Positions 56,749 to 64,000 of a stretch of DNA of 64,000 nucleotides are shown here, piece after piece. A model generated the notes under the pieces. That model searched no databases. It saw only the letters and a program-made list of their open reading frames with translations, and had not been told where the DNA came from. The stretch covers positions 6,602,762 to 6,666,761 of the forward strand of contig JAJLRJ010000013.1 in the NCBI GenBank assembly GCA_024195265.1, written 5' to 3'. Both the position numbers and the translations under genes were made by a program. The first letter of the stretch is position 1. Every line of letters begins with the position of its first letter. The DNA comes from Dendrophyllia cribrosa (lineage: Eukaryota > Cnidaria > Anthozoa > Scleractinia > Dendrophylliidae).

Positions 56749-56956
56749 TTAACCCTTTAATTCCCAATATCAAAATACAAATTCTCCTTTCTTGTCCCCT
56801 TACATTTATTACAGCAGTAGTGAGGAGAAGTTGTTCAAATGGAGAATTCATCTTTGGTAATCATATCCTTAATTCTCCTGACCTCTCTGATTGATAAAGC
56901 ATTGATATTACAAAGAGAAATTTGATGCTGATCACTATTGGGGCGAAAAGGGTTAC
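56749..56956. mobile_element. MITE TTAACCCTTTAATTCCCAAT, copy A
   Basis: Ends TTAACCCTTTAATTCCCAAT and ATTGGGGCGAAAAGGGTTAC. Inside are TCCTTAATTCTCCTGACC and GAAATTTGATGCTGATCACT, shared with copy B at 61872-62036. It ends one base before the DIRS element. Confidence 0.75.
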
Positions 56957-57222
56957 AATTCTATCAGGCATCTACCGCAGAGATTCCATGAGATACTACG
57001 CATGCGCACGGTTGGTCATTCTACGCGAGCGTTCGCCATGTTTTAGCGTGGTTGGTGAAGCTCACATCTTTTCTTTGTATAATCGGCGCCATCAGTGCGA
57101 ACCGACAGAACCTGACTTGCTCCATTACCAATACCGGGGCAGGAGAGCTTATTCACTAGGTTTGCGAGGCAGACCGTCTTATTCTGGCAGATATTTTTTG
57201 CCTTTCACGATGCCCGACAAAA

Positions 57223-58437
57223 ATGGTGTTTTGGACGGCATGTTATCGGAAACCAAGCGGTTCGAAAACTGACTCGGCGCAGCCGAAACAGTCAGTGCTT
57301 GAGCAGGAAAGCTCACTTCGTTCAACGGGAAAAAGGTCAAATGCTAAGGATGCTCAGCATGACACAGCAACGCATTCAGCGGGAACTGGCGCGGCCAGCT
57401 TTCCTAACGCTACACGAACAGCAACCCAAGCGACTGATGAGTTAGGGTTTGCAGAGTTGAACGTGAAGATCGACAAACTTGCGAGTATGATGAACACTTT
57501 CGCCCCTGTGGTGAAAGAACTGAAGGCTGCATACGATGCAACCAGGGACGAGGAAGACACACTGCTTCTCTCCGGAGACGAGGAACAGGATAGTATCCCT
57601 GAAGGTGAGCCAGCGGAGCCACCTGCAAAAAAGGGAAAGAGCAATGGCTCTATAACTTCCTCTAGTGTCCTTGTCGAGGACCTCGTTAAGGAAGTAACCG
57701 AAGATGAACAGACTGAGCAACCTCTTAATGAGAAGATATCGTCTGTTGTTGATAACATCCTGTCTTCTGGATTAAATGAGCAGGCTCTGACTAAACGAAA
57801 GGAAAAAGTCAAGAGGCCAGAAAATTGTAAACTCCTCCGAGTGACAAAGGTCAACTCTGAGATCTGGGAAATAGCTCAGAAAACAACAAAAAGCATGGAT
57901 GCTCGCCTGCAGAAATTACAGGAATCACTGATCAAGGGCCTCATCCCTATCGCCAGGCTTACCGGAAACGTGGGAGAGGTCCTCGAGAATGGCACCACAT
58001 TGCCTGCTCCAGACGAGCTATGGGAGAGTTTGTCTAACTCGGTCCTTCTGATCGCATCAGCGAACCACGACCTAAACATGTGCCGACGTGACCTGTTTAA
58101 GGTCGATCTGGACGACACTTATAAGGCCATCTGCAGCAACAAACAACCAGTGGAGTCAGAGTTGTTGGGTGATGACCTCACTGAGCGATTGAAAACTGTC
58201 AAAGAAAGCAAAAAAGCTGCAAAACAACTCACAAACAACAAGAGGAAGCGGAATGAGGAGTACTCGAGTCAGAGAACCTCCTACTCAAACAGGGGTTCTT
58301 TTTTATTCAATCGCAGGGGGCGTTTCAGTTACCAACAGGGACACCCCCAGAGGAGAAACAACTATCAGTACACTCAAAAAGACAACCGGAGCATGATGAA
58401 TGCTCAAAAAGGGAAGAAATCTGTGCAACAGAAGTGA
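57223..58437 (+). CDS. DIRS Gag-like ORF
   Basis: 404 codons. The N-terminal half is polar and acidic (RDEEDTLLLSGDEEQ), followed by a helical region (about 200-330: SEIWEIAQKTTKSMDARLQK) and a basic, Arg/Asn/Gln-rich C-terminus (RNNYQYTQKDNR) suited to RNA binding. There is no zinc knuckle, as is usual for DIRS. A second ATG at 57210 reads in another frame as MPDKNGVLDGM and stops at 57272. Since that frame also looks plausible, a frameshift near the 5' end is possible. The stop codon (TGA) overlaps the start of the RT frame. Confidence 0.7.
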   Translation: MVFWTACYRKPSGSKTDSAQPKQSVLEQESSLRSTGKRSNAKDAQHDTATHSAGTGAASFPNATRTATQATDELGFAELNVKIDKLASMMNTFAPVVKELKAAYDATRDEEDTLLLSGDEEQDSIPEGEPAEPPAKKGKSNGSITSSSVLVEDLVKEVTEDEQTEQPLNEKISSVVDNILSSGLNEQALTKRKEKVKRPENCKLLRVTKVNSEIWEIAQKTTKSMDARLQKLQESLIKGLIPIARLTGNVGEVLENGTTLPAPDELWESLSNSVLLIASANHDLNMCRRDLFKVDLDDTYKAICSNKQPVESELLGDDLTERLKTVKESKKAAKQLTNNKRKRNEEYSSQRTSYSNRGSFLFNRRGRFSYQQGHPQRRNNYQYTQKDNRSMMNAQKGKKSVQQK

Positions 58438-60518
58438 GCCCCACAACCGTAAGTCATTTTTATGATTTCCATGTTAGGGATGGGAAACAAAATTCCCCTA
58501 TTATAGCAGGGAGAATTAAACGGTTTCTCACTCAATGGAAACAACTTACTCATGACTCTAGCATTTTAAATGCTGTTGTGGGATACAAAATAGAATTCTT
58601 TGTTACACCAGTGCAGTTTGCCACTCCAAGGCCAATTAGGTTTTCGCCACAAGAGACCACTAATGTGGATGCACAAATATCTAAATTCTTGGAAAAGGGA
58701 ATCATAATAGAAAGCTCTCATGAAGAGGGAGAGTTTATCTCCAATATATTTTTAAGACCAAAGAAAGATGGGTCTTATCGTATGATATTAAATCTAAAGG
58801 ATCTTAATATCTATGTTCCTTTTCACCATTTTAAAATGGATTCCATACACACTTGTTCCCAACTCATGAGACCGGGATGTTACATGGCATCTATTGACTT
58901 GCGGGATGCCTACTATTCAGTGCCTATTGACAAAGAACACCAAAAATATCTTAAATTTCTATGGCAGGGAACCCTATACCAATTTACATGCTTGGCTCAG
59001 GGGCTCTCATCTGCCCCCCGTCTTTTCACCAAGCTTATGAAGCCTGTATTTTCATACCTCAGGGAATTAGGCCATATTTCTAGTGGCTACCTGGATGATT
59101 CCTTTTTATTGGGATATTCATCCGAAGAGTGTCAAAATAACATCGATGATACACTATGTCTGTATCAAGATCTGGGGTTTCTGCCACATGAAGTCAAATC
59201 AGTGACAATACCCACCCAGGTTTTGCACCACCTAGGGTTTATTTTAAATTCCTTGGACATGACAGTCTCTATCTCCAAAGAGAAACATGAGAAACTCAAA
59301 CTCTATGCCCAAAAAATCGTTGACAGCAAATCACCCACCATAAGGGAAGTAGCACAGCTTATTGGTATGATGGTTTCATGTTTTCCAGGAGTAGAATATG
59401 GAGAACTTTTCTATCGTCAGCTCGAAATTGAAAAAGCTGAGGCACTTAAAGTTAATCACTGGGATTTTGAACAAAGCATGGTCTTATCTGAACTAGCAAC
59501 ATCAGATATTACTTGGTGGATTAGAAATGCCCTATCCTCTAAAAAGAGAATTGACCATGGGAAGATCGACCATATTTTATACACTGATGCTTCCAATCAG
59601 GGGTGGGGTGCTACTCTGAACGGCACCACAACTGGGGGTAGGTGGTCTACCTCAGAGGAAATCCACCACATTAATTATTTGGAGCTAAATGCAATTCTCT
59701 TAGGCTTACAGTCCCTTTGTATACATATGACAGACAATCACATCAAAGTTATGTCAGATAACACTACTGCTGTGGCATATGTACGTAACATGGGGGGCTC
59801 TCATTCCCTTCCATGTAACAACATGGCCAGGCAGATATGGGAGTGGTGTATCTCAAGGCATATATGGCTTTCTATTAGCCACATTCCAGGGGAAATTAAT
59901 CTCATCGCAGATAAGGCTTCCAGGGTGTTTGGTGATTCAACTGAATGGAAGCTTAATGTTGATGTTTTCAACAAGATAACACAGACCCTGGGAACACCTA
60001 ACATTGATATGTTTGCTTCAAGATTGAACTATCAATTGATACCCTATGTTTCGTGGCTGCCGGACCCTCAGGCCCTGGCAATTGATGCCTTCACCCTAGA
60101 TTGGACTAATTATTTTTTATATGCCTTCCCTCCTTTTAGCGTCCTGTCACGATTCTTGCAGAAATTGGAAATAGACCAAACCCAAGCAATTTTGATTGCC
60201 CCCAATTGGCCAACTCAGCCATGGTACCCGAAATTGACAAGACTCCTGATACAGGAGCCACTCTTCTTACCAAAGCACAAGAGCAATGTGCACCTGCCTT
60301 TCAACCTAGAAAAGGGACACCCTTTGGGGAGACAACTTCGCCTAATGGCCAGTCTCTTATCAGGAAATCCCTCCAGAGTAAAGGAATTTCACAAGCAACT
60401 CAGGAAACAATCCTCAACTCTTGGCGGATTGGGACGCAAAAACAGTATAGAGTCTACCTCGAGAAATGGCAGTCATTTGCAGATAAATGGGCTGTGGATC
60501 CCCTTCACCCACCTGTGA
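58434..60518 (+). CDS. DIRS reverse transcriptase, RNase H and methyltransferase-like ORF
   Basis: 694 codons, opening at a GTG that overlaps the Gag TGA; no ATG stands at the front, so it may be reached by reinitiation or readthrough. RT motifs: FLRPKKDGSYRMILNLKDLN (106-125), SIDLRDAYYSVPI (153-165), LAQGLSSAPRLF (187-198) and the catalytic YLDD (219-222). RNase H: YTDAS (383-387, Asp385), YLELNAI (Glu417), SDNTTAV (Asp442), and ADKASR (Asp493). Then comes the DIRS methyltransferase-like region (IDMFASRLN 524-532, AFPPF 564-568). It copies element RNA into DNA. All catalytic acids are present. Confidence 0.92.
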   Translation: MSPTTVSHFYDFHVRDGKQNSPIIAGRIKRFLTQWKQLTHDSSILNAVVGYKIEFFVTPVQFATPRPIRFSPQETTNVDAQISKFLEKGIIIESSHEEGEFISNIFLRPKKDGSYRMILNLKDLNIYVPFHHFKMDSIHTCSQLMRPGCYMASIDLRDAYYSVPIDKEHQKYLKFLWQGTLYQFTCLAQGLSSAPRLFTKLMKPVFSYLRELGHISSGYLDDSFLLGYSSEECQNNIDDTLCLYQDLGFLPHEVKSVTIPTQVLHHLGFILNSLDMTVSISKEKHEKLKLYAQKIVDSKSPTIREVAQLIGMMVSCFPGVEYGELFYRQLEIEKAEALKVNHWDFEQSMVLSELATSDITWWIRNALSSKKRIDHGKIDHILYTDASNQGWGATLNGTTTGGRWSTSEEIHHINYLELNAILLGLQSLCIHMTDNHIKVMSDNTTAVAYVRNMGGSHSLPCNNMARQIWEWCISRHIWLSISHIPGEINLIADKASRVFGDSTEWKLNVDVFNKITQTLGTPNIDMFASRLNYQLIPYVSWLPDPQALAIDAFTLDWTNYFLYAFPPFSVLSRFLQKLEIDQTQAILIAPNWPTQPWYPKLTRLLIQEPLFLPKHKSNVHLPFNLEKGHPLGRQLRLMASLLSGNPSRVKEFHKQLRKQSSTLGGLGRKNSIESTSRNGSHLQINGLWIPFTHL

Positions 60519-61339
60519 ACAAAGTACTGGACTTTCTCCAGGAACTCTATGAAAGGGGTCTAGGGTACAGTTGCCTTAATACTGCTCGAAGTGCCTTATC
60601 TTCATTCATAATACTGGAAGGCAATATTACTGTTGGAACTCACCCACTCGTACAACGGTTCCTAAAGGGAGTTTTTCAAACCAGGCCAGCTTTTCCTCGT
60701 TATGCATTTACTTGGGATACTTCGGTTGTTCTTAATTACCTTAAGACACTTCATCCTCCAAAGGATATGACTTTGAAGTACCTTACATATAAGCTTGTTA
60801 TGTTATGTGCCTTAGTTACGGGCCAGCGTTGTCAGACACTTCATTTCATGAACTTGGGTCAGATGCACAGGGACTCAAATATGTCTTATGTTTTTCATAT
60901 TGATCGCCTTGTTAAACAATCAGCTCCGGGTAGAGATCAACCTGTTTTAATTATACCTAGATTTTCTTCTGAGAGCCGGTTATGTGTAGCAACAGTCCTT
61001 GAGGAATATGTCAACCGTACCTCCTTATTAAGGGGGGAAGAGCAACAACTGTTCATTAGTTTTGCAAGGCCACACCAGGGTGTGTCCAAGGATACTATTT
61101 CCAGATGGATCAGGAGTGTTCTCCAAGAGGCTGGCATTGATACAACTGTGTTTAAACCACACAGTACCCGAGCAGCATCTGCTAGCAAGGCTAACAGCTG
61201 TAATGTTCCTCTAACTACAGTTATGAAAGCTGCCAGCTGGAGTAGCAACTGTATGTTTAACAGATTTTACAACAAGCCAGTTGAGCCCAGTGATCTCTCT
61301 GACAGTTTTAGTCATGCCATTCTTTCTGCCGCTATGTAA
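60206..61339 (+). CDS. DIRS tyrosine recombinase ORF
   Basis: 377 codons, overlapping the RT frame by 313 nt in a different frame, as is typical of DIRS. It has an N-terminal SAM-like DNA-binding part (about 75-160: RVYLEKWQSF, LDFLQELYERGLGYS) and a catalytic domain with Arg208 (TGQRCQ), the H-x-x-R box HSTR (His319, Arg322), Trp345 and the nucleophile Tyr355 (NRFYNKP). It should integrate the circular cDNA without target-site duplication. All catalytic residues are intact. Confidence 0.9.
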   Translation: MANSAMVPEIDKTPDTGATLLTKAQEQCAPAFQPRKGTPFGETTSPNGQSLIRKSLQSKGISQATQETILNSWRIGTQKQYRVYLEKWQSFADKWAVDPLHPPVNKVLDFLQELYERGLGYSCLNTARSALSSFIILEGNITVGTHPLVQRFLKGVFQTRPAFPRYAFTWDTSVVLNYLKTLHPPKDMTLKYLTYKLVMLCALVTGQRCQTLHFMNLGQMHRDSNMSYVFHIDRLVKQSAPGRDQPVLIIPRFSSESRLCVATVLEEYVNRTSLLRGEEQQLFISFARPHQGVSKDTISRWIRSVLQEAGIDTTVFKPHSTRAASASKANSCNVPLTTVMKAASWSSNCMFNRFYNKPVEPSDLSDSFSHAILSAAM

Positions 61340-61871
61340 ACATAGGCATAGAACTTGTTGTCATGATCAAGCTGTTGTTAAAGTAGCCTTACAGGTCTTA
61401 CAATGTCAGATGTACTCTGTGGACATGTACAATAAATTGTGTTGACTGGTTCTTTGACCCCCTTTTTTTGGGGGGGGTTTTTACTGAGTGACCACATGAC
61501 TTTAAAATCTCATGGAATCTCTGCGGTAGATGCCTGATAGAATTAGAAAATTAAACGAGACTTACCTGGAAGTTGAAGTTTGATTTGGATTCTATCAGGC
61601 ATCTACAGAGCAGAGATTACATGAGATACTACGCATGCGCACGGTTGGTCATCCTTTAAAGAAGGGAGTGTCCACATGAGGACCCATAAAAAAGAAACAT
61701 AGTGCAGTATGCAAGTACTGCAGGGAGGATACTGAAGATAACGGGTGGGCATGTAACCTCTGCTCTGTAGATGCCTGATAGAATCCAAATCAAACTTCAA
61801 CTTCCAGGTAAGTCTCGTTTAATTTTCTAATTTTCTGCTGCTGAAATATTCAGCTAAAAGAACCGTTTTCG

Positions 61872-62036
61872 TTAACCGTTTAAGCCCTAACATATCAAGA
61901 GAACTTATCTTGTGCAGGAGCTAAGCTCCTGTCTTGTGTGATCATGTCCTTAATTCTCATGACCTTTTTGATTGATACGGCATTAATATTACAAGGAGAA
62001 ATTTGATGCTGATCACTCTTAGGGCTTAAAGGGTTA
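61872..62036. mobile_element. MITE TTAACCGTTTAAGCCCTAA, copy B
   Basis: Ends TTAACCGTTTAAGCCCTAA and TTAGGGCTTAAAGGGTTAA. The interior matches copy A (TCCTTAATTCTCATGACC, GAAATTTGATGCTGATCACT). It begins 42 bp after the DIRS right end. Confidence 0.75.
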
Positions 62037-62037
62037 A

Positions 62038-62352
62038 ATAAAGGCACTAAAATGATATAGAAAAACAGGACAACGCCATTCCAAGCGTTTGTCTAAACAT
62101 TCCTTGTTGGGTACCCTGTAAGGGTACTAAAATGATATGGAGAAACAGTACAACGCCATTCCAAGCGTTTTCTTTAACATTCCTTGTTGGGTTCCCTGTA
62201 AAGGCACTAAAATGATATGGAAAAAACAGGACAACGCCATTCCAAGCGTTTTATTTAACATTCCTTGTTGGGTTCCCTGTAAAGGCACTAAAATGCTATA
62301 GAAAAAACAGGACAACGCCATTTCAAGCGTTTTTCTAAACATTCCTTTTTTA
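62038..62352. repeat. Four tandem copies of an 80-bp repeat
   Basis: Units start near 62039, 62118, 62199 and 62280: AAAGGCACTAAAATGATATG, ACAGGACAACGCCATTCCAA, GCGTTT, AACATTCCTTGTTGGGTNCC. On the minus strand the array is open in frame with the adjacent exon, but the donor at 62380 places it in an intron. Confidence 0.9.
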
Positions 62353-62380
62353 GGTACCCCTAAAATATACGTCTTAATAC

Positions 62381-62741
62381 CTGTGATGATATCCTCGTCG
62401 ATAATTGCATTACGCCGGGTTGTGTCTAAATACGAAGTTACGCTTCCTCCCCAAACTCTGTTGGGCGTATATGAGATGTGAGGCACACTGCTCGCCTTCT
62501 TGCGAATTGGAGGTAGCACTTTGACCTCCTTGATTTTTTGGATGGCTGTTTTGTCTTCTTCTTCTTCGCATGGATCGATATCTACATTGTTTTTCACGAC
62601 CTCTTTAAAAGTTCCTGTCTTCGTTTCGGTATATTTGCATTCGCTTTGCTGTTCTTGTTTCTTTTCCTTTGCGCTTTTGTTTCCTTTGGTTTCCATGCAG
62701 GAAAGAATTGAAGTTTTACGGCAACAACAGCCGTTTCCCAT
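62381..62741 (-). CDS. Candidate first exon, N-myristoylated-type protein (MGNGCCC)
   Basis: ATG at 62741-62739 opens MGNGCCCRKT: a Gly2 myristoylation context with three adjacent Cys suited to palmitoylation, predicting membrane anchoring on the cytoplasmic face. About 120 residues follow, Lys/Glu-rich (SAKEKKQEQQ), acidic (CEEEEDKTAIQ), then VLPPIRKKAS, RVWGGSVTSYLDTTRRNA and EDIITG before donor G|GTATTA in phase 1. An upstream in-frame ATG (DAMSK) would remove the myristoylation site, so I prefer MGNG. Later exons are not identified; they may lie left of the DIRS element. I do not recognise the family. Confidence 0.5.
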
Positions 62742-62876
62742 GTAGTGCGTTTGCTTTCTCAAGGAAATTTTATTTTGATCGTTCGAAAAAATCTTTGACA
62801 TTGCATCTCGCACAAGAACGCGCAATTATGACGCAACAAATATGATGTCATAATTATAACAAAAAGCTATAATTTG

Positions 62877-63203
62877 AGTGGCGGATTCAGACTCCATGGT
62901 AAGGGCGAGGGGAGGAGTGGGGGTCAGAGTGAATAAGGGGAGGGTTCAGGAATAAAATAACCTGTACAACAGGCGCTCTTGGGGGTGCTCGAGTGGGTTT
63001 TGGGGGAGCGAGGGCGGAGCGCGAGGCTCGTATGGGGAGGGAAGGAAAACACTCGAGTGCCTCCCCTCGCGTGCCTCGCGCTTCGCGCTCGCGCACCCCA
63101 AAACCCCTCTCGAGCACCCCCAAAAGCGCCTATTGTGCAGACTAGGAGTGAAAATAAATAGGGGGGCCCGTCCTCCGCGGGACCCTGCCCTAGATCCGCC
63201 ACT
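62877..63203. mobile_element. Inverted-repeat element with AGTGGCGGAT ends
   Basis: Ends AGTGGCGGATTCAGA and TAGATCCGCCACT. Inner arms AGGCGCTCTTGGGGGTGCTC and GAGCACCCCCAAAAGCGCCT flank a GC-rich centre. The ends are hAT-like in style. The frames inside on both strands are mirror artefacts. Confidence 0.8.
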
Positions 63204-63434
63204 GAATTTATCATATGACAAAGTAACGTGCCATACACAAACTATGGCTTCCACGCAACCGCCCGTAGACGTGTATATCGCTTGCCTCGGGCAATTTCTT
63301 TGAGTGACATATATTTAACTACTAGAAATAGCTGAGAGCCAGTGAAGTGCTGCGATGTTACTCATCAAATACAGTGTAGTGTTAATACTTATAATGATTG
63401 TCAATAGGCTCTGTGATGATTTTTTTTTGTATAG

Positions 63435-63589
63435 GGATATCTGTTTACAAACATTCTTTTTGTTATTCAAATGTGCCAGCCACTGGAACAAAAGAACCCT
63501 TTGTTTCGGCAGCCAATAAGGCTCTGGTTGACACATTAATAACAATTGGTGACGTCGTTGATATCTTCCCTATATATTTTCCCAAAAAT
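63435..63589 (+). CDS. Isolated internal exon, weakly P450-like
   Basis: 155 bp between acceptor TTTTTTTGTATAG and donor AAT|GTAAGT; enters in phase 1 and leaves in phase 0. It encodes about 51 residues including GISVYKHSFCY, PATGTKEPFVSAANKALVDT and DIFPIYFPKN. The spacing from the aromatic start to the PFVSA helix and the following hydrophobic helix recalls the F-G region of mitochondrial-clan cytochromes P450. This is from memory of the fold, without the haem-binding exon, and is tentative. No neighbouring exon is visible. Confidence 0.4.
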
Positions 63590-64000
63590 GTAAGTGAATT
63601 GTTTGAATAATAAGCATGAATTTGTGTTAAATATAAATATAGTAGTACAGAATTCGTCGTTTTCCATTGCTTAGCTTGTAATGTTTTATGCCCCCGGGCA
63701 TACGACGAGGAGAGGTTAGCTCCGCATAGTCATAGTCCAATGTAAACATCCTTAGGATTTGTCTCGCAATCTTTCCTCCCTCGTGCTACATAGTGGGAAA
63801 TTTGACGCGAAATTAAACGAGGCCCGGACAGGGCGATTGACTTCAACAAAAACATTGGTCAGCGGTCGCAAGCTAAAGGATTTCGTAATCCATATTTTCC
63901 GGTAGTTTCCATGACTACTTCCAACGATTGATAAAATTGTGTTTGACATGATAATTCTGCGTAATTAGTAAACAGCTTACCTCGAGCAAAAACGCAAAAC
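63590..64000. other. Right edge, no gene resolved
   Basis: After the donor the sequence is AT-rich. A minus-strand donor-like CTCGAG|GTAAGC reads at about 63982-63977, so a minus-strand exon may begin beyond the window edge. Nothing more can be said. Confidence 0.3.

Larger units (their letters stand above)
56958..61829 (+). mobile_element. Complete DIRS1-like YR retrotransposon
   Basis: 4872 bp. The left end begins ATTCTATCAGGCATCTACCG. The internal complementary region (61511-61623) consists of 61511-61543, complementary to the left end (56958-56990), joined to 61544-61623, complementary to the right end (61750-61829). This is the arrangement expected of DIRS elements, which replicate through a circular intermediate. 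Three overlapping frames encode a Gag-like protein, RT/RNase H/methyltransferase-like protein and tyrosine recombinase. There is no LTR and no DDE integrase. The long open frames indicate recent activity. Confidence 0.92.

Noticed and set aside
57354..57854. Minus-strand 166-aa frame in the DIRS Gag region
   Set aside because: Antisense shadow of the Gag-like frame, Ser-rich because of codon complementarity.
62127..62380. Extension of the MGNG protein through VPLQGTQQGM repeats
   Set aside because: This part is the 80-bp tandem repeat read in frame by chance; a good donor precedes it at 62380.
1..64000. CRISPR array, bacterial operon or plasmid features
   Set aside because: Tandem repeats lack the repeat-spacer pattern, genes have introns, and no prokaryotic gene order or ribosome-binding sites are seen.

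Overview
The window looks like AT-rich, intron-containing animal nuclear DNA, most likely from an anthozoan cnidarian such as a stony coral. This is inferred from metazoan-style splice sites, phase-1 immunoglobulin (Ig) exons, a DIRS1-type retrotransposon, tRNA-derived SINEs and a very dense population of short inverted-repeat elements (MITEs). The species cannot be fixed from the sequence alone. Only about a tenth of the window is host coding sequence.

The main biological content is a cluster of three paralogous single-Ig-domain transmembrane receptors, called A, B and C here. A (+ strand, 5' end outside the window) has an Ig exon at 450-776 and a membrane/tail exon at 1893-2821. B (+) is complete: 82-bp signal-peptide exon 7746-7827, Ig exon 12643-12930, membrane/tail exon 14403-14731 (232 aa). 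C (- strand) is complete: 82-bp signal exon 44347-44428, Ig exon 38662-38952, membrane/tail exon 36658-37970 (561 aa). Every visible splice junction is phase 1. The Ig fold, a juxtamembrane TGCVN motif and the SVLMPVLAV membrane segment are shared. The cytoplasmic tails differ almost completely: A carries about six degenerate phospho-site-like repeats and a YMDM motif, B has a short 69-residue tail, and C has a 111-bp coding minisatellite plus two HYMEKM motifs. A conserved ectodomain with changing tails suggests recognition receptors (allorecognition, immunity or adhesion) with different signalling outputs. That function is inferred, not shown.

A 319-aa multi-pass membrane protein at 44859-45818 lies head-to-head with receptor C across 430 bp and is built from two copies of a four-helix unit. 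Its stop codon lies in the terminal repeat of a transposon-like element. On the right, a structurally complete 4.87-kb DIRS1-like element (56958-61829) has Gag-like, RT-RNase H-methyltransferase-like and tyrosine recombinase frames plus the diagnostic internal complementary region. Beyond it are a candidate first exon of a membrane-anchored protein (62381-62741, -) and an isolated exon (63435-63589, +) that weakly resembles a mitochondrial-clan cytochrome P450.

The rest is repeats: hairpin MITEs, nested insertions with recognisable empty sites, a tRNA-headed SINE and a tRNA-like foldback, elements bounded by runs of 15-35 G or C, and a minisatellite family lying in or beside all three receptor genes. 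The 22 kb between the convergent genes B and C (14.9-36.3 kb) holds no gene that I can support.
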